Notes under the pieces: generated by a model
Database searches by the model: none
What the model was told of the DNA's origin: nothing
What the model saw: only the letters and a program-made list of their open reading frames with translations
DNA from: Helicobacter typhlonius
GTDB lineage: Bacteria; Campylobacterota; Campylobacteria; Campylobacterales; Helicobacteraceae
Length of the DNA stretch: 64,000 nucleotides
Reading direction: 5' to 3'
NCBI RefSeq assembly: GCF_001460635.1
Contig: NZ_LN907858.1
Span: 248,001 to 312,000 of the forward strand
Part shown: one piece after another, positions 1 to 9,620 of the stretch
How positions within the stretch are numbered: the stretch's first letter is position 1
Layout of the letters: every line of letters starts with the position of its first letter
Position numbers and translations under genes: made by a program

Positions 1-974
1 AGGGCGCACTTGGCATTATTAGTGCGGTAGGCACTGGCTATTATCAAAAAATGCAATTTGTTGAGAAAATCACTAATTCTAAGCCCTTTGAAGCAATTAA
101 TTTTTATTCTAAACAGGCTTTAAATGAAATTTTTAAGAATGCGCGTAAAATTTGTGGCAACAATCCTCTGGGGGTAAATATTCTCTATGCCATTAATGAA
201 TATGGTCGTGTGGTGCGTGATGCGTGCGAGGCAGGGGCAAATGTGATTGTAACAGGAGCTGGGCTTCCCACAAATATGCCAGAATTTACAAAAAATTTTC
301 CCGATGTCGCACTCGTGCCTATTGTGTCCTCTGCTAAAGCACTAAAAATTATTTGCAAGAGGTGGGTAGATAGATACAAGAGAATGCCTGATGCAGTCGT
401 GGTTGAGGGTCCCCTAAGTGGAGGACATCAAGGATTTAGCTATGAGGACTGCTTCAAGGAAGAATATCAGCTCGAAAATGTGCTGCCGCAAGTTGTGAGT
501 GAGGCAAAAAAATGGGGCAATATTCCAGTTATTGCCGCTGGCGGTATTTGGGATAGAAGTGATATTGATAGAATGCTCGCCTTAGGAGCGAGTGGTGTGC
601 AAATGGGGACAAAGTGGCTTGGTTCTTTAGAATGCGACGCCCTTGCATATAGGGACTTAATGCCACATATCACCAAAGATGATATTGAGCTTATCAAGTC
701 TCCAGTGGGTTATCCTGCTCGCGCAGTGAAAACAGGTGTGCTTGAGGCAATGGCAAGAGGCGATGCACCGAAGATTCGATGCATTAGTAACTGCGTAACA
801 CCTTGTCATAGAGGTATAGAGGCAAAAAAAGTAGGTTATTGCATAGCAGATTCTTTGGGACGTGCCCATAATGGCGATAGGGAATATGGCTTATATTTTA
901 CGGGAGCAAATGGATATAGAATTGAAAAGATTCAACCAGTGAAAGAAATCATCGCTGAATTAGTCCAAAACTAG
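1..974 (+). CDS. fabX: FabX-type fatty acid dehydrogenase/isomerase (nitronate monooxygenase family), 5' end cut by window
   Basis: The reading frame is open from base 3 with no start, so the gene begins upstream; about 323 residues are visible and roughly 40 N-terminal ones are missing. It is an FMN TIM-barrel protein of the 2-nitropropane dioxygenase family: the glycine-rich GALGIISAVGTGYY start, VEGPLSGGHQGF with the presumed catalytic His, and VIAAGGIWDRSDIDRMLALG of the phosphate site. The C-terminal part has four clustered cysteines (RCISNCVTPCHRG, then GYC). Such a cluster binds [4Fe-4S] in H. pylori FabX (HP0773), which introduces the double bond for unsaturated fatty acid synthesis in the cytoplasm. 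The next gene is an amidase, as in H. pylori (HP0772). A plain nitronate monooxygenase would lack the Cys cluster. Confidence 0.85.
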   Translation, partial: GALGIISAVGTGYYQKMQFVEKITNSKPFEAINFYSKQALNEIFKNARKICGNNPLGVNILYAINEYGRVVRDACEAGANVIVTGAGLPTNMPEFTKNFPDVALVPIVSSAKALKIICKRWVDRYKRMPDAVVVEGPLSGGHQGFSYEDCFKEEYQLENVLPQVVSEAKKWGNIPVIAAGGIWDRSDIDRMLALGASGVQMGTKWLGSLECDALAYRDLMPHITKDDIELIKSPVGYPARAVKTGVLEAMARGDAPKIRCISNCVTPCHRGIEAKKVGYCIADSLGRAHNGDREYGLYFTGANGYRIEKIQPVKEIIAELVQN

Positions 975-982
975 GGGTGTGA

Positions 983-2176
983 ATGTTGCGGATTGTGGCA
1001 AGTTTATGCCTTATATTTTTGTGCCTGTATGGTGAGCATCGCATTGTAAGAATGGTGCCTTTTGGCGATAACAATGTAAAAATTGTCTTTGCAAATGATA
1101 TTAGCAACCTCACTTGGCAAGTCAAAAAACTACAAGAGAATAAGAGTTTTATCGATTTTGAGGCAAATCTCACTATTCCGCGCCGCAATTTTATTTTTAA
1201 AGACAATTCTGCCTTGCAAGTAGCGCAAAATACACCAAAGATTGTCCGTGTAGTGATTGCCACCCAACCCAAATCAACCTATGAAATTGCGAAAGAAAAA
1301 GAGAATCTCTATATCTTTATCAAAAAAGAAAGTGAAGTAGCAAAAAAAGACAAATCCGCGCAATCGGCGAATCAACCCATAAAGAATCCAACCAATTCAA
1401 CGAGTCAAGAGACAAATAAATCCAACCAAAATGTGCAGAGTCAACAAACATCAAAGCCAATAAATACGGCAGCGACTTCACCAAAAAATATAAAAAAGTC
1501 TAATAAAAAAATAGTGATTGACGCGGGACACGGAGGTAAAGATTGCGGCACAAAGAGTGTTGAAGATGTATGTGAAAAGGTGATTGTGCTAAATGTAGCT
1601 AAGATTCTAAAAGATGAGTTAAAAAGTCGTGGCTATGTCGTGTATATGACGCGTGATAGTGATATGTATATTGACTTGCGTAAGCGCACGGAATTTGCAA
1701 ATGCTAAAAATGCGGATTTATTTGTTTCTATACACGCAAACTCTATACCCAAAGATTCTGCGAAAACTCCTAATGGTGTGGAGACTTATTTCCTTTCTCC
1801 CGCGCGGAGTGAGCGCGCCGAACAAGTGGCAAAGGCAGAAAACCAAGGTGATATTGAGACAATGAGTCATTTTGCCACAAAGTCGTTTTTAAATACGATT
1901 AGTACCTTTCATCTTGTCGCCTCTCACAAACTTGCCATTGAGATTCAATCAGGTATTTTGAATGAGGTGCGCACACAGCATAATACTCACGATGGCGCAG
2001 TGAGAGAAGGTCCTTTTTGGGTGTTAGCCGGTGCGCTTATGCCTTCAGTGCTTATTGAGATTGGCTATGCCTCGCATAAGAGTGAGGGCAAACTTATCGC
2101 AAAAAAAGACTATCAAAAGCTACTTGCTAAAGGTATAGCTAATGGTGTAGATGGATATTTTTTAAGAAATTATTAG
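983..2176 (+). CDS. amiA: N-acetylmuramoyl-L-alanine amidase (AmiA type)
   Basis: Periplasmic zinc amidase that cuts the lactyl-Ala bond in peptidoglycan and is needed for daughter-cell separation. 397 residues: hydrophobic signal peptide at about 1-18, an AMIN-like N-terminal region to about 110, a low-complexity K/N/S/Q/T linker at about 115-172, and an Amidase_3 domain from about 175 to the end. Zinc ligands are seen as DAGHGG (His about 183), the Glu of VCEKVIVLN, and His in FVSIHAN; the catalytic Glu lies in LIEIGYASHKSE. The ATG at 983 follows an AGGGGTGTGA ribosome site, 8 bases after fabX. Its likely activator module (EnvC-FtsEX) is at the other end of this window. Confidence 0.9.
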   Translation: MLRIVASLCLIFLCLYGEHRIVRMVPFGDNNVKIVFANDISNLTWQVKKLQENKSFIDFEANLTIPRRNFIFKDNSALQVAQNTPKIVRVVIATQPKSTYEIAKEKENLYIFIKKESEVAKKDKSAQSANQPIKNPTNSTSQETNKSNQNVQSQQTSKPINTAATSPKNIKKSNKKIVIDAGHGGKDCGTKSVEDVCEKVIVLNVAKILKDELKSRGYVVYMTRDSDMYIDLRKRTEFANAKNADLFVSIHANSIPKDSAKTPNGVETYFLSPARSERAEQVAKAENQGDIETMSHFATKSFLNTISTFHLVASHKLAIEIQSGILNEVRTQHNTHDGAVREGPFWVLAGALMPSVLIEIGYASHKSEGKLIAKKDYQKLLAKGIANGVDGYFLRNY

Positions 2177-2193
2177 AACCCTAAGGAGTGAGA

Positions 2194-3048
2194 ATGAAAC
2201 AACCTACGCGCATTACGATCATTTTTTCATCATTTTTTTTCTCTCTTTTTGTTTTTACTAGCCTTACGCTCTTTATTTCACAATTTTCACATTCTTTTTC
2301 GTATTTGTTTTTGATTTTTATGCGCGAGGACCAGCTCTTTGATCATTTAATTACATTTTTGTTTTTCTGTACCTTTGTGTTTTGTAGCGTATTCTTAATT
2401 CTTTCAAGTTGGCGTGAGGTGGGAGATTCGCTTAAGCATATTATTATGCTCATCATTGGAGTTATAAGCGTTTATATTGTGATACTAAAACTTGCCTATG
2501 TGCCAAAGCCAGAGGATATTATGGATATGTTTGCTATTGAGGGGAGTATTTATCATCGTGGGTTTCTTGAGCTTTTGGCGGATTATTTGCCTCACATTAT
2601 GATTGTCTCTTGCGTATATATATTTTTTGTGTATCTGCCACTTTTATTTGAGATTTTTGCCCTGCGCCCTAACCGACATAGCAAGCTAGGCAGTGTGCTT
2701 GATAGTATGCGCCCCTCGATAAATATAGTCATAGTAATGCTTTTTGGGCTCTCCGTGCAGCCTTATTATTTCCGCGATAATATATATGCGTATATCGATA
2801 TTTTGGCATTTATTATTGGCTTAATTTTACTTGTGTGGGTAATGATAAAACATAAGAAACCCTTTTCATTCTACGAATATATGAATTTTGCTCTGCTCAT
2901 ACTTGGCATCATTATGTGTTTTATTTGCACCTCTATGCTTTCTATTTCGGACAACTATTTGAATGCTCGTTATGCATTTTTGGTATTTGCTTTTGTAGGT
3001 TGGTGTGCCGAGTGGATGTATGAAGATACTAAACCAATTGAGGAGTAG
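2194..3048 (+). CDS. Polytopic membrane protein of unknown function
   Basis: 284 residues with about seven or eight hydrophobic segments, rich in Phe, Ile and Leu; no catalytic motif is recognised. An in-frame GTG lies at 2188, but the ATG at 2194 is preferred because AAGGAG (2183-2188) sits 5 bases upstream and overlaps the GTG. It is 17 bases after amiA and 2 bases before hisA, so it is probably co-transcribed with both. I do not recognise the family; the neighbours suggest an envelope role but do not prove one. Confidence 0.75.
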   Translation: MKQPTRITIIFSSFFFSLFVFTSLTLFISQFSHSFSYLFLIFMREDQLFDHLITFLFFCTFVFCSVFLILSSWREVGDSLKHIIMLIIGVISVYIVILKLAYVPKPEDIMDMFAIEGSIYHRGFLELLADYLPHIMIVSCVYIFFVYLPLLFEIFALRPNRHSKLGSVLDSMRPSINIVIVMLFGLSVQPYYFRDNIYAYIDILAFIIGLILLVWVMIKHKKPFSFYEYMNFALLILGIIMCFICTSMLSISDNYLNARYAFLVFAFVGWCAEWMYEDTKPIEE

Positions 3049-3050
3049 CA

Positions 3051-3767
3051 ATGGCGCTTGATATTTATCCCGCGATTGATTTAAAAGAGGGTAAGGCGGT
3101 TAGGCTTTTTAAGGGAGATATGCAGAGTGCTACTATCTATGGCGAGGCATTGGATTTTGCTAAAAAATTTGAAGATATGGGTGCGAAATATTTACATATT
3201 GTAGATTTAAATGGGGCATTTGCCGGAAAACCACAGAATTTGAAGGTGATTGAGCAGATTCTGTATTCTACATCGTTAAAAGTGCAGCTTGGCGGTGGGA
3301 TTCGCAATGAGGAGAGTATTAGGACTTATACGCAAATGGGTGTATCAAGGGTGATACTCGGCTCTGTGGCGATGAAAGATTGGAATTTTACGAAGCGAAT
3401 GGCGCAGGTTTATCCCATAGCTGTGGGGATTGACGCGCGTGATGGTAAGGTAGCAACACAAGGTTGGGCGCAAGAAAGCAGTATGGATTCAAATGAATTA
3501 GCAAAAAAATTTGCAGGAAGCGCAGTAGAGGCGATTATTTGCACTGATATTAATCGCGATGGTGCGCTAAGCGGTATCAATGTATCTTTTACGGAAAATA
3601 TTGCTTCAAATAGCGGAATCTATACGATTGCGAGCGGTGGATTTGCAAGTATAGATGAACTAAATGCACTGAGTAAGAATCCACACATTAGTGGCGTTAT
3701 CATAGGCAAGGCATTTTATGAGGGGAAAATAGACATTAAACAGGCTTTGAGGCTTTATGCTCACTAA
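3051..3767 (+). CDS. hisA: Phosphoribosylformimino-5-aminoimidazole carboxamide ribotide isomerase
   Basis: Histidine biosynthesis: isomerises ProFAR to PRFAR by an Amadori rearrangement in the cytoplasm. 238 residues, normal length, a (beta/alpha)8 barrel with twofold symmetry. The N-terminal catalytic Asp is in IYPAIDLKEGKAVRL, the second in CTDINRDGALSG; phosphate-binding loops are GGGIRN and ASGGFAS. The ATG follows AGGAGTAGCA, 2 bases after the preceding membrane gene. The other his genes are not in the window. H. pylori lacks the pathway, which supports an enterohepatic species. Confidence 0.95.
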   Translation: MALDIYPAIDLKEGKAVRLFKGDMQSATIYGEALDFAKKFEDMGAKYLHIVDLNGAFAGKPQNLKVIEQILYSTSLKVQLGGGIRNEESIRTYTQMGVSRVILGSVAMKDWNFTKRMAQVYPIAVGIDARDGKVATQGWAQESSMDSNELAKKFAGSAVEAIICTDINRDGALSGINVSFTENIASNSGIYTIASGGFASIDELNALSKNPHISGVIIGKAFYEGKIDIKQALRLYAH

Positions 3768-3821
3768 AAATAATGTAAATTTCAAAAAATATATATGTGA
3801 TTGTATGGATTTATACAAAAA

Positions 3822-3832
3822 TATGCTAAAAT
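3822..3832 (+). promoter_or_regulatory. Probable sigma-70 -10 element of cheY
   Basis: The 104-base gap between hisA and cheY contains TATGCTAAAAT about 40 bases before the cheY start, in an AT-rich stretch typical of Helicobacter promoters, which often lack a clear -35. cheY therefore probably begins a new transcription unit. Confidence 0.5.
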
Positions 3833-3871
3833 GCCCCTTTTGTTTGTCTGTATTTAAACTAAGGAGATAAC

Positions 3872-4246
3872 TTGAAACTACTAGTTGTTGATGATAGCTC
3901 CACAATGAGAAGAATCATAAAAAACACACTTCAACGTTTGGGATATGAAGATATTTTGGAGGCTGAACACGGCGTAGAAGCGTGGCAAATTATGGATACT
4001 ACCGAAGGGATACAAGTGCTTATTACCGATTGGAATATGCCTGAAATGAATGGACTTGAGCTTGTCAAAAAAGTGCGTGCTGATGAGCGATATACATCTA
4101 TCCCTATTATTATGGTTACAACAGAAGGTGGTAAGGCAGAGGTAATTACTGCGCTTAAAGCCGGAGTGAATAATTATATTGTGAAACCTTTTACACCGCA
4201 AGTGCTAAAAGAAAAGCTCGAAGTTGTGCTAGGTGTGAGTGAATAA
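3872..4246 (+). CDS. cheY: Chemotaxis response regulator CheY
   Basis: Single-domain response regulator that carries phosphate from CheA to the flagellar switch. 124 residues, normal length. Acidic pocket VVDDSS near residues 6-8, phospho-Asp in LITDWNMPEMNG (about Asp53), Thr in VTTEGG and Lys in IVKPFTP. The start is TTG at 3872: AAGGAG at 3861-3866 lies 5 bases upstream, no ATG gives the conserved MKLLVVDDSSTMRR start, and translation fits from there. Followed by prmA and ftsH as in H. pylori (HP1067-HP1069). Confidence 0.96.
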   Translation: MKLLVVDDSSTMRRIIKNTLQRLGYEDILEAEHGVEAWQIMDTTEGIQVLITDWNMPEMNGLELVKKVRADERYTSIPIIMVTTEGGKAEVITALKAGVNNYIVKPFTPQVLKEKLEVVLGVSE

Positions 4247-4260
4247 ACTACAAGCTTTTT

Positions 4261-5301
4261 ATGGTGGATAAGCAGACATACTTTGAGATTATTATCCACC
4301 CAAATGATTTTTTGGAACAATTTGCTGAGTTTGTTATCAGTACGACCTCCGTTGCTATAGAATACCTCGACATCTCTCTTGTATCAAACCCTTTTGCTAT
4401 CACTTACGAAGACTGCTCTTGGCAGAGTGCGGGGTTTAGTATTACAGAGGCAAAAGCCTCAAAACAAAACACACAGATTATTACCCGCTTAGATTACTTA
4501 GATGTGGAGGGCATACAGGCATTTTTGCAAACATTACGTGAGTTTAGCTCTATGCTTGCTCACAATACGCAGCAGGATATAGGCTTTTGCTATCATATAG
4601 AGGAAAAATCAAATTGTGATTGGATTAAGGCATATGAAGATTCTATTGAGCCAGTGATTTGTGGGGGATTTTATATTCGTCCATTATGGAAAGAATCTAT
4701 TATTCAAGATGCTAAAAACATAAATATTGATGAAATACTGAAAGATCATATCGCACACACTACAGGTGTTGTAGATTCTCACCAAAACCTACGCGAGATT
4801 ATCATTAATCCCGCCCTTGCCTTTGGCTCAGGACATCACGCAAGCACGGCGATGTGCCTTGAGTTTTTGAGTGAAATGGATTTGGAGGGCAAAACCTTGC
4901 TTGATGTTGGCTGCGGTAGTGGAATCTTGAGTATCGCAGCTTGTAAGCTCGGTGCGAAAGTCTATGCCTGCGATACTGATGAGTTTGCTACGCAGGAGTG
5001 CCATAAAAATGCCACGCTCAATGATGTAGCACTTCAGGGCTTATGGCAGGGGAGCATAGCTCAAGCCCCACTTCACACACCTAAGCAATATGATGTGATT
5101 GTGGCAAATATTGTTGCTTTTATTGTGAAGCTTTTACACAACGACTTTAAAGCAAAATGTGCTAAAAATGGAGTTTTAATACTCTCTGGCATACTTGATG
5201 AATATAAATTTGATATAATAGACTCGTTTAGTAGCTTTGAAGTATTGGAAGTCCGCTCCAAGGATGGGTGGATAGCCTTGAAATTAACTTGTAATAATTA
5301 A
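4261..5301 (+). CDS. prmA: Ribosomal protein L11 methyltransferase
   Basis: SAM-dependent methyltransferase that methylates ribosomal protein L11. 346 residues; divergent N-terminal substrate domain (about 1-160), then the conserved NPALAFGSGHHASTAMCL substrate/SAM segment, SAM motif I in LLDVGCGSGILSIAA and VANIV at the active-site loop. 14 bases after cheY; no clear ribosome site precedes the ATG, so translation may be weak or coupled. Position between cheY and ftsH matches H. pylori HP1068. Confidence 0.92.
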   Translation: MVDKQTYFEIIIHPNDFLEQFAEFVISTTSVAIEYLDISLVSNPFAITYEDCSWQSAGFSITEAKASKQNTQIITRLDYLDVEGIQAFLQTLREFSSMLAHNTQQDIGFCYHIEEKSNCDWIKAYEDSIEPVICGGFYIRPLWKESIIQDAKNINIDEILKDHIAHTTGVVDSHQNLREIIINPALAFGSGHHASTAMCLEFLSEMDLEGKTLLDVGCGSGILSIAACKLGAKVYACDTDEFATQECHKNATLNDVALQGLWQGSIAQAPLHTPKQYDVIVANIVAFIVKLLHNDFKAKCAKNGVLILSGILDEYKFDIIDSFSSFEVLEVRSKDGWIALKLTCNN

Positions 5302-5317
5302 ATAATAAGGACAAAAT

Positions 5318-7222
5318 ATGGAAAATCCAAATGAAAAAAAACCACCTTTTAAACAGAATCCTTTTCTTGTTTTTGCTATCTTTGTAATTCTTGCCTTGCT
5401 TTTATTTAAGGTTTTTTCGCCAAGCGGGGGAGATTCGCTCACAGATAAATTTTTGGGAGGGAGTATTACAAAAGAGATTAGTTATAATGAGCTAAAAGAA
5501 CTCATTTCAAAGGGTGAGATAGGCTCTGTAAGTATCGGGCAGACTTATATTAAAGCCTACTCTATCAACACATCGCCTCGAATTTTATATACGACTAAGA
5601 AAGTCGCTGATTTAGGGCTTGTGCCGCTGCTTGATGAAAAAAAGATAGAGTATAGTGGCTTTAGTGAAGGTAGCTTTTTGGGCGATTTAGTCAATATGCT
5701 TTTGCCTATTTTTATTATTCTTGCCCTATGGATGTTCCTTACTGCGCGTATGCAAAAGAGTATGGGCGGGGGCATTTTTGGTATGGGGAATGCCAAAAAA
5801 CTTGTCAATGCCGAAAAACCTAATGTGCGCTTTGATGATATGGCAGGGAATGCGGAGGCAAAAGAAGAGGTTGTAGAAATTGTAGATTTCTTAAAATACC
5901 CCGAGCGCTATGCGGCAGTCGGTGCCAAGATTCCAAGAGGTGTGCTTTTGGTAGGACCTCCCGGGACAGGAAAAACGCTCCTTGCTAAAGCCGTAGCGGG
6001 CGAAGCAAATGTGCCATTTTTTTCAATGAGTGGAAGCAGCTTTATTGAAATGTTTGTGGGCTTAGGGGCTAGTCGCGTAAGAGATTTGTTTGAAATGGCG
6101 AAAAAGGACGCACCTAGCATTATTTTTATTGATGAAATTGATGCCATTGGGAAAAGTCGTGCCGCTGGAAGTATGGTGGGTGGCAACGATGAGCGAGAGC
6201 AAACACTCAATCAGCTTTTAGCCGAAATGGATGGATTTGGTTCTGAATCTGCTCCCGTGATTGTCCTTGCCGCGACAAACCGCCCGGAGATTCTAGACCC
6301 TGCGTTATTGCGTCCGGGGCGATTTGATAGGCAGGTGCTTGTGGATAAACCTGATTTTGAAGGGCGCTTGGAGATTCTCAAAGTGCATATCAAAGATGTT
6401 GCTTTGGCACGTGATGTGGATTTGCACGAGATTGCAAAATTTACTGCTGGACTTGCTGGAGCGGATTTAGCAAATATTATTAACGAAGCTGCTCTCCTTG
6501 CAGGACGTGAGAATCAAAAAGAAGTAAGCCAAAAGCATCTCAAAGAAGCGGTTGAGCGAGGCATTGCTGGATTAGAGAAAAAATCACGGCGCATTTCGCC
6601 AAAAGAGAAGAAGATTGTCGCCTATCACGAAAGCGGACATGCTGTGGTATCTGAAATGACAAAGGGTGCGGATAGGGTAAATAAAGTCTCCATTATCCCG
6701 CGCGGTATGGCGGCACTTGGCTATACGCTCCACACACCTGAAGAAAATCGCTATCTTATGCAAAAGCACGAACTTATGGCAGAAGTCGATGTGCTTTTAG
6801 GCGGACGTGCTGCTGAAGAAGTCTTTTTGGACGAAATTTCAACCGGAGCGAGTAATGACTTAGAGCGCGCAACAGGAATCCTCAAATCAATGATTAGTTA
6901 TTATGGAATGACTGATGTGAGTGGGCTTATGGTGCTTGAAAAACAACGCAATACCTTTCTAGGCGGTGGCGGAGCAAGCAGAGAATTTAGTGAGCAACTT
7001 GCTCAAGAGATTGATACACATATCAAAAATACGCTTGATGAGAGATATACCTATGTAAAAAATCTATTACGCGATTATAAAGATGCCATTGAAAGTATGG
7101 TAAAAGAGCTTTTTGATAAAGAAGTGATTGATGGCGCACGCGTGCGGGAGATTATAGAAGAGTATGAGAAAGCGAATAATCTGCAATCACGCCTTATTCC
7201 CATTGAGGAAGAAGAAGTATAA
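5318..7222 (+). CDS. ftsH: ATP-dependent membrane zinc metalloprotease FtsH
   Basis: Inner-membrane AAA+ protease that removes misassembled membrane proteins and some soluble regulators. 634 residues. Two transmembrane segments (about 15-35 and 130-150) flank a periplasmic domain. The AAA module has Walker A GPPGTGKT (about 212-219), Walker [12 protein letters not shown] and the [23 protein letters not shown]; the zinc site HESGH is near 437. ATG at 5318 after AAGGAC. Length and order are normal for Helicobacter. Confidence 0.97.
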   Translation: MENPNEKKPPFKQNPFLVFAIFVILALLLFKVFSPSGGDSLTDKFLGGSITKEISYNELKELISKGEIGSVSIGQTYIKAYSINTSPRILYTTKKVADLGLVPLLDEKKIEYSGFSEGSFLGDLVNMLLPIFIILALWMFLTARMQKSMGGGIFGMGNAKKLVNAEKPNVRFDDMAGNAEAKEEVVEIVDFLKYPERYAAVGAKIPRGVLLVGPPGTGKTLLAKAVAGEANVPFFSMSGSSFIEMFVGLGASRVRDLFEMAKKDAPSIIFIDEIDAIGKSRAAGSMVGGNDEREQTLNQLLAEMDGFGSESAPVIVLAATNRPEILDPALLRPGRFDRQVLVDKPDFEGRLEILKVHIKDVALARDVDLHEIAKFTAGLAGADLANIINEAALLAGRENQKEVSQKHLKEAVERGIAGLEKKSRRISPKEKKIVAYHESGHAVVSEMTKGADRVNKVSIIPRGMAALGYTLHTPEENRYLMQKHELMAEVDVLLGGRAAEEVFLDEISTGASNDLERATGILKSMISYYGMTDVSGLMVLEKQRNTFLGGGGASREFSEQLAQEIDTHIKNTLDERYTYVKNLLRDYKDAIESMVKELFDKEVIDGARVREIIEEYEKANNLQSRLIPIEEEEV

Positions 7223-7239
7223 AAAGATAAGGAGAGCAA

Positions 7240-7878
7240 ATGACTACTACGCAAATTATTGCAAAACAAGGCTGGGTAGGGGCATTGGTGCTTCTGGTGG
7301 CATTTGTGCTGACATTGTGGCTTGATTGGAACGTGTGCGCATTTGTATTGTGCGTAATGCTTGTTTTGTGGCTTGCGATGTTTCGCAATCCTGAGAGGAT
7401 TCCAAACGCGAGTGAGAGCAATGTCTTTGTATCGCCTGTCGATGGTATTGTGAGGGATATTGATGCGAATGAGGAACGCATAAGTATTCTTATTGAGACA
7501 AGATTTATCGATGTAGGTGTAATACGCTCCCCTTGCGATGTTGTAGAGGGTAAGATGAGCGAAAAGAAAGGTTTAAATCTTACTTGGTGCAGTAAGGAAA
7601 AGCGTAATACACTCAACGCAACTATGCGCTTTGAAAGCTTGCAAGAGAGGACATTTTCTATAGATTTTTATCCTATATTCTTTTCATCTCAAGAGCTTTT
7701 TGCTTCGAGTAATTTAGATGTTGGTGAGCGTATGGGGTTTATGAAAGCTGGTATGACACGCATTATTATCCCACAAAAGCGACAAAAGGGCGTAGATTCT
7801 GATATTGAACTTAAGGTAAGCATTGGTGACAGGGTGAAGGCACTTCAAAGCGTAATAGGATATTTTTATGAAGTTTAA
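7240..7878 (+). CDS. Phosphatidylserine decarboxylase-like protein lacking catalytic residues
   Basis: 212 residues with two N-terminal hydrophobic segments (about 12-50) and a Psd fold: FRNPER and SPVDGIV match the family start. The catalytic His of the VHVNRAP motif is replaced (sequence DVGVIRSPCD), and the Gly-Ser self-cleavage site that makes the pyruvoyl group is replaced by Ala-Gly-Met in GFMKAGMTRIIIP. Active Psd needs both, so this is probably not a working decarboxylase. It starts after AAGGAGAG, 17 bases behind ftsH, and overlaps pssA by 11 bases, suggesting translational coupling and a role beside phosphatidylserine synthesis. The true psd is presumably elsewhere. Confidence 0.75.
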   Translation: MTTTQIIAKQGWVGALVLLVAFVLTLWLDWNVCAFVLCVMLVLWLAMFRNPERIPNASESNVFVSPVDGIVRDIDANEERISILIETRFIDVGVIRSPCDVVEGKMSEKKGLNLTWCSKEKRNTLNATMRFESLQERTFSIDFYPIFFSSQELFASSNLDVGERMGFMKAGMTRIIIPQKRQKGVDSDIELKVSIGDRVKALQSVIGYFYEV

Positions 7879-8596
7879 TCCACTCTTTATTTTACCTAAT
7901 CTCTTTACTGCTGGGAGTATTTTTTTAGGTGTTTTGAGTGTTATTTTTTCATCAAAAGGGCATTTTGAATCTGCTTGTTGGTTAATTTTGCTCTCAATGA
8001 TTCTTGATGGGCTTGATGGGCGAGTTGCTCGGCTCACAAATACTGCGAGTAAGTTTGGTGTGGAGTTTGATTCTCTAGCTGATGTCGTGGCTTTTGGTGT
8101 TGCTCCAGCTTTTTTGCTGTATTTTTATGTGGGCATTGATTATGGGCGAGTGGGTATGAGTGTACCCGCTATTTTTGTGATACTTGGTGCAGTGCGTTTG
8201 GCTCGTTTTAATATTACTTCAAGTTCTGAGCCAAATTTTTTTATCGGTCTGCCTATCCCCTCCGCGGCGGTCGTGCTAATGTTATGGGTGCTTGTGGATT
8301 TAGAATATGATTTCATCAAATCCTATGGCTATGAATACGCCATACTTGGCGGTAGCTTTATTCTTAGTATCCTTATGGTAAGCAATATCCGCTATCCTAG
8401 TTTTAAGAAAATGCAGTGGAATTTTAAATCTTTCATAGCAGTCATTCTGCTTCTTGGTGTGATATATGTGAATCCTCAAGTGATGTTGTGTGCTTTAATG
8501 AGTGGTTATGTCGTGTATGGTATTGTGCGCTGGATTGTGATTGTGCTAAAAATGCGTTTTGGCACAAAATCTAACCAAAGAAGCGGTGGTGTATAA
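7868..8596 (+). CDS. pssA: CDP-diacylglycerol-serine O-phosphatidyltransferase
   Basis: Makes phosphatidylserine from CDP-diacylglycerol and serine in the inner membrane, the first step to phosphatidylethanolamine. 242 residues with about seven membrane segments. The CDP-alcohol phosphotransferase signature DG..(A/G)R...8...G...D...D is seen as DGLDGRVARL followed by GVEFDSLAD at about 46-68. The ATG at 7868 lies inside the Psd-like gene, so the two are translated together. Confidence 0.95.
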   Translation: MKFNPLFILPNLFTAGSIFLGVLSVIFSSKGHFESACWLILLSMILDGLDGRVARLTNTASKFGVEFDSLADVVAFGVAPAFLLYFYVGIDYGRVGMSVPAIFVILGAVRLARFNITSSSEPNFFIGLPIPSAAVVLMLWVLVDLEYDFIKSYGYEYAILGGSFILSILMVSNIRYPSFKKMQWNFKSFIAVILLLGVIYVNPQVMLCALMSGYVVYGIVRWIVIVLKMRFGTKSNQRSGGV

Positions 8597-8619
8597 AGTT
8601 ATATTTAGTGATTTTGTGC

Positions 8620-8640
8620 TAGGATATAAGTATTTTTGAA
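8620..8640 (+). promoter_or_regulatory. Possible -10 region of cheV
   Basis: The 58-base gap between pssA and cheV contains GGATATAAG (about 8623-8631), a plausible -10, and the ribosome site GAGG at 8643. Weak call from composition and spacing only. Confidence 0.35.
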
Positions 8641-8654
8641 AATGAGGTGCGATT

Positions 8655-9620
8655 ATGTCTAAAACAAGTATGTCAAACATCGATCAGGTAACGAGTCTTC
8701 ATAAAAATAATGAGTTACAGCTCCTTTGTTTTCGTTTGGAAAAAGGTAAAGATTTATACGCGGTGAATGTGTTTAAGATTCGTGAGGTTATAAAGTATAG
8801 GGGCGCACTCACGGTTGTTACACACGAGAATAATAGCCTTGTAGAGGGACTTATTACTATTCGTGAATTGACCGTTCCCCTCATTGATATGCGTAAGTGG
8901 TTTTTTTACGATAGCAATAATAAAGGCAAAAATTTGCGTGATTGTGGCGTGAAAAGAGCTTCTGGCGAGGAAGATATTATTATGATTTGCGAGTTTTCTC
9001 GCTGGACTATTGGGGTGAGAATCTATGAGGCAGATAGAATATTAAACAAAAAATGGACAGAAATAGAACAGGGCGTGGGCATAGGTGGTGGCGGACACAA
9101 TGGTAAGCTTGTAAGCCGCACACGTTATTTTGATGGACGCTTAGTGCAAGTAGTGGATATTGAAAAAATGCTCATTGATGTGTTTCCGTGGATTGAAAAA
9201 GATAAAGAAGATGGGATTGCAAAGATTTCTCAAGTGGATACGACAAAAAGCATTCTTTTGGCTGATGATAGCCCCACCGTGCTTCGCACAATGCAGCTTA
9301 TCCTCAATAAACTCGGTGTCGTTCACCACGATTTTATCAATGGCAAACACTTGCTTGACTACCTTTTTGCTCCTACGACTGATATTAGTGCGGTGGGTAT
9401 GATTATTACAGACCTTGAAATGCCTGAAGCGAGTGGGTTTGAGGTGATTAAGCAAGTCAAGGCAAATCCTGCAACTGCACACTTGCCTATTGTCGTAAAT
9501 TCCTCTATGAGCGGCAGCAGTAATGAGGATATGGCGCGCTCACTCAATGCGAGTGAATTCATCTCTAAATCCAATCCAGTAGAAATTGAAGCTGCAGTAA
9601 GAAAATTTATCCTTAAATAA
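8655..9620 (+). CDS. cheV: Chemotaxis coupling protein CheV (CheW-receiver fusion)
   Basis: Couples chemoreceptors to CheA and carries a phosphorylatable receiver. 321 residues: CheW domain at about 20-180 (FRLEKGKDLYAVNVFKIRE, then LTVPLIDM), and a receiver at about 195-320 with LLADDS, phospho-Asp in IITDLEMPEASG (about Asp253) and Lys in FISKSNP. Helicobacter has several CheV paralogues; the following nspC makes this the CheV1-type gene (HP0019-HP0020 order). Its stop overlaps the nspC start by one base. Confidence 0.93.
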   Translation: MSKTSMSNIDQVTSLHKNNELQLLCFRLEKGKDLYAVNVFKIREVIKYRGALTVVTHENNSLVEGLITIRELTVPLIDMRKWFFYDSNNKGKNLRDCGVKRASGEEDIIMICEFSRWTIGVRIYEADRILNKKWTEIEQGVGIGGGGHNGKLVSRTRYFDGRLVQVVDIEKMLIDVFPWIEKDKEDGIAKISQVDTTKSILLADDSPTVLRTMQLILNKLGVVHHDFINGKHLLDYLFAPTTDISAVGMIITDLEMPEASGFEVIKQVKANPATAHLPIVVNSSMSGSSNEDMARSLNASEFISKSNPVEIEAAVRKFILK

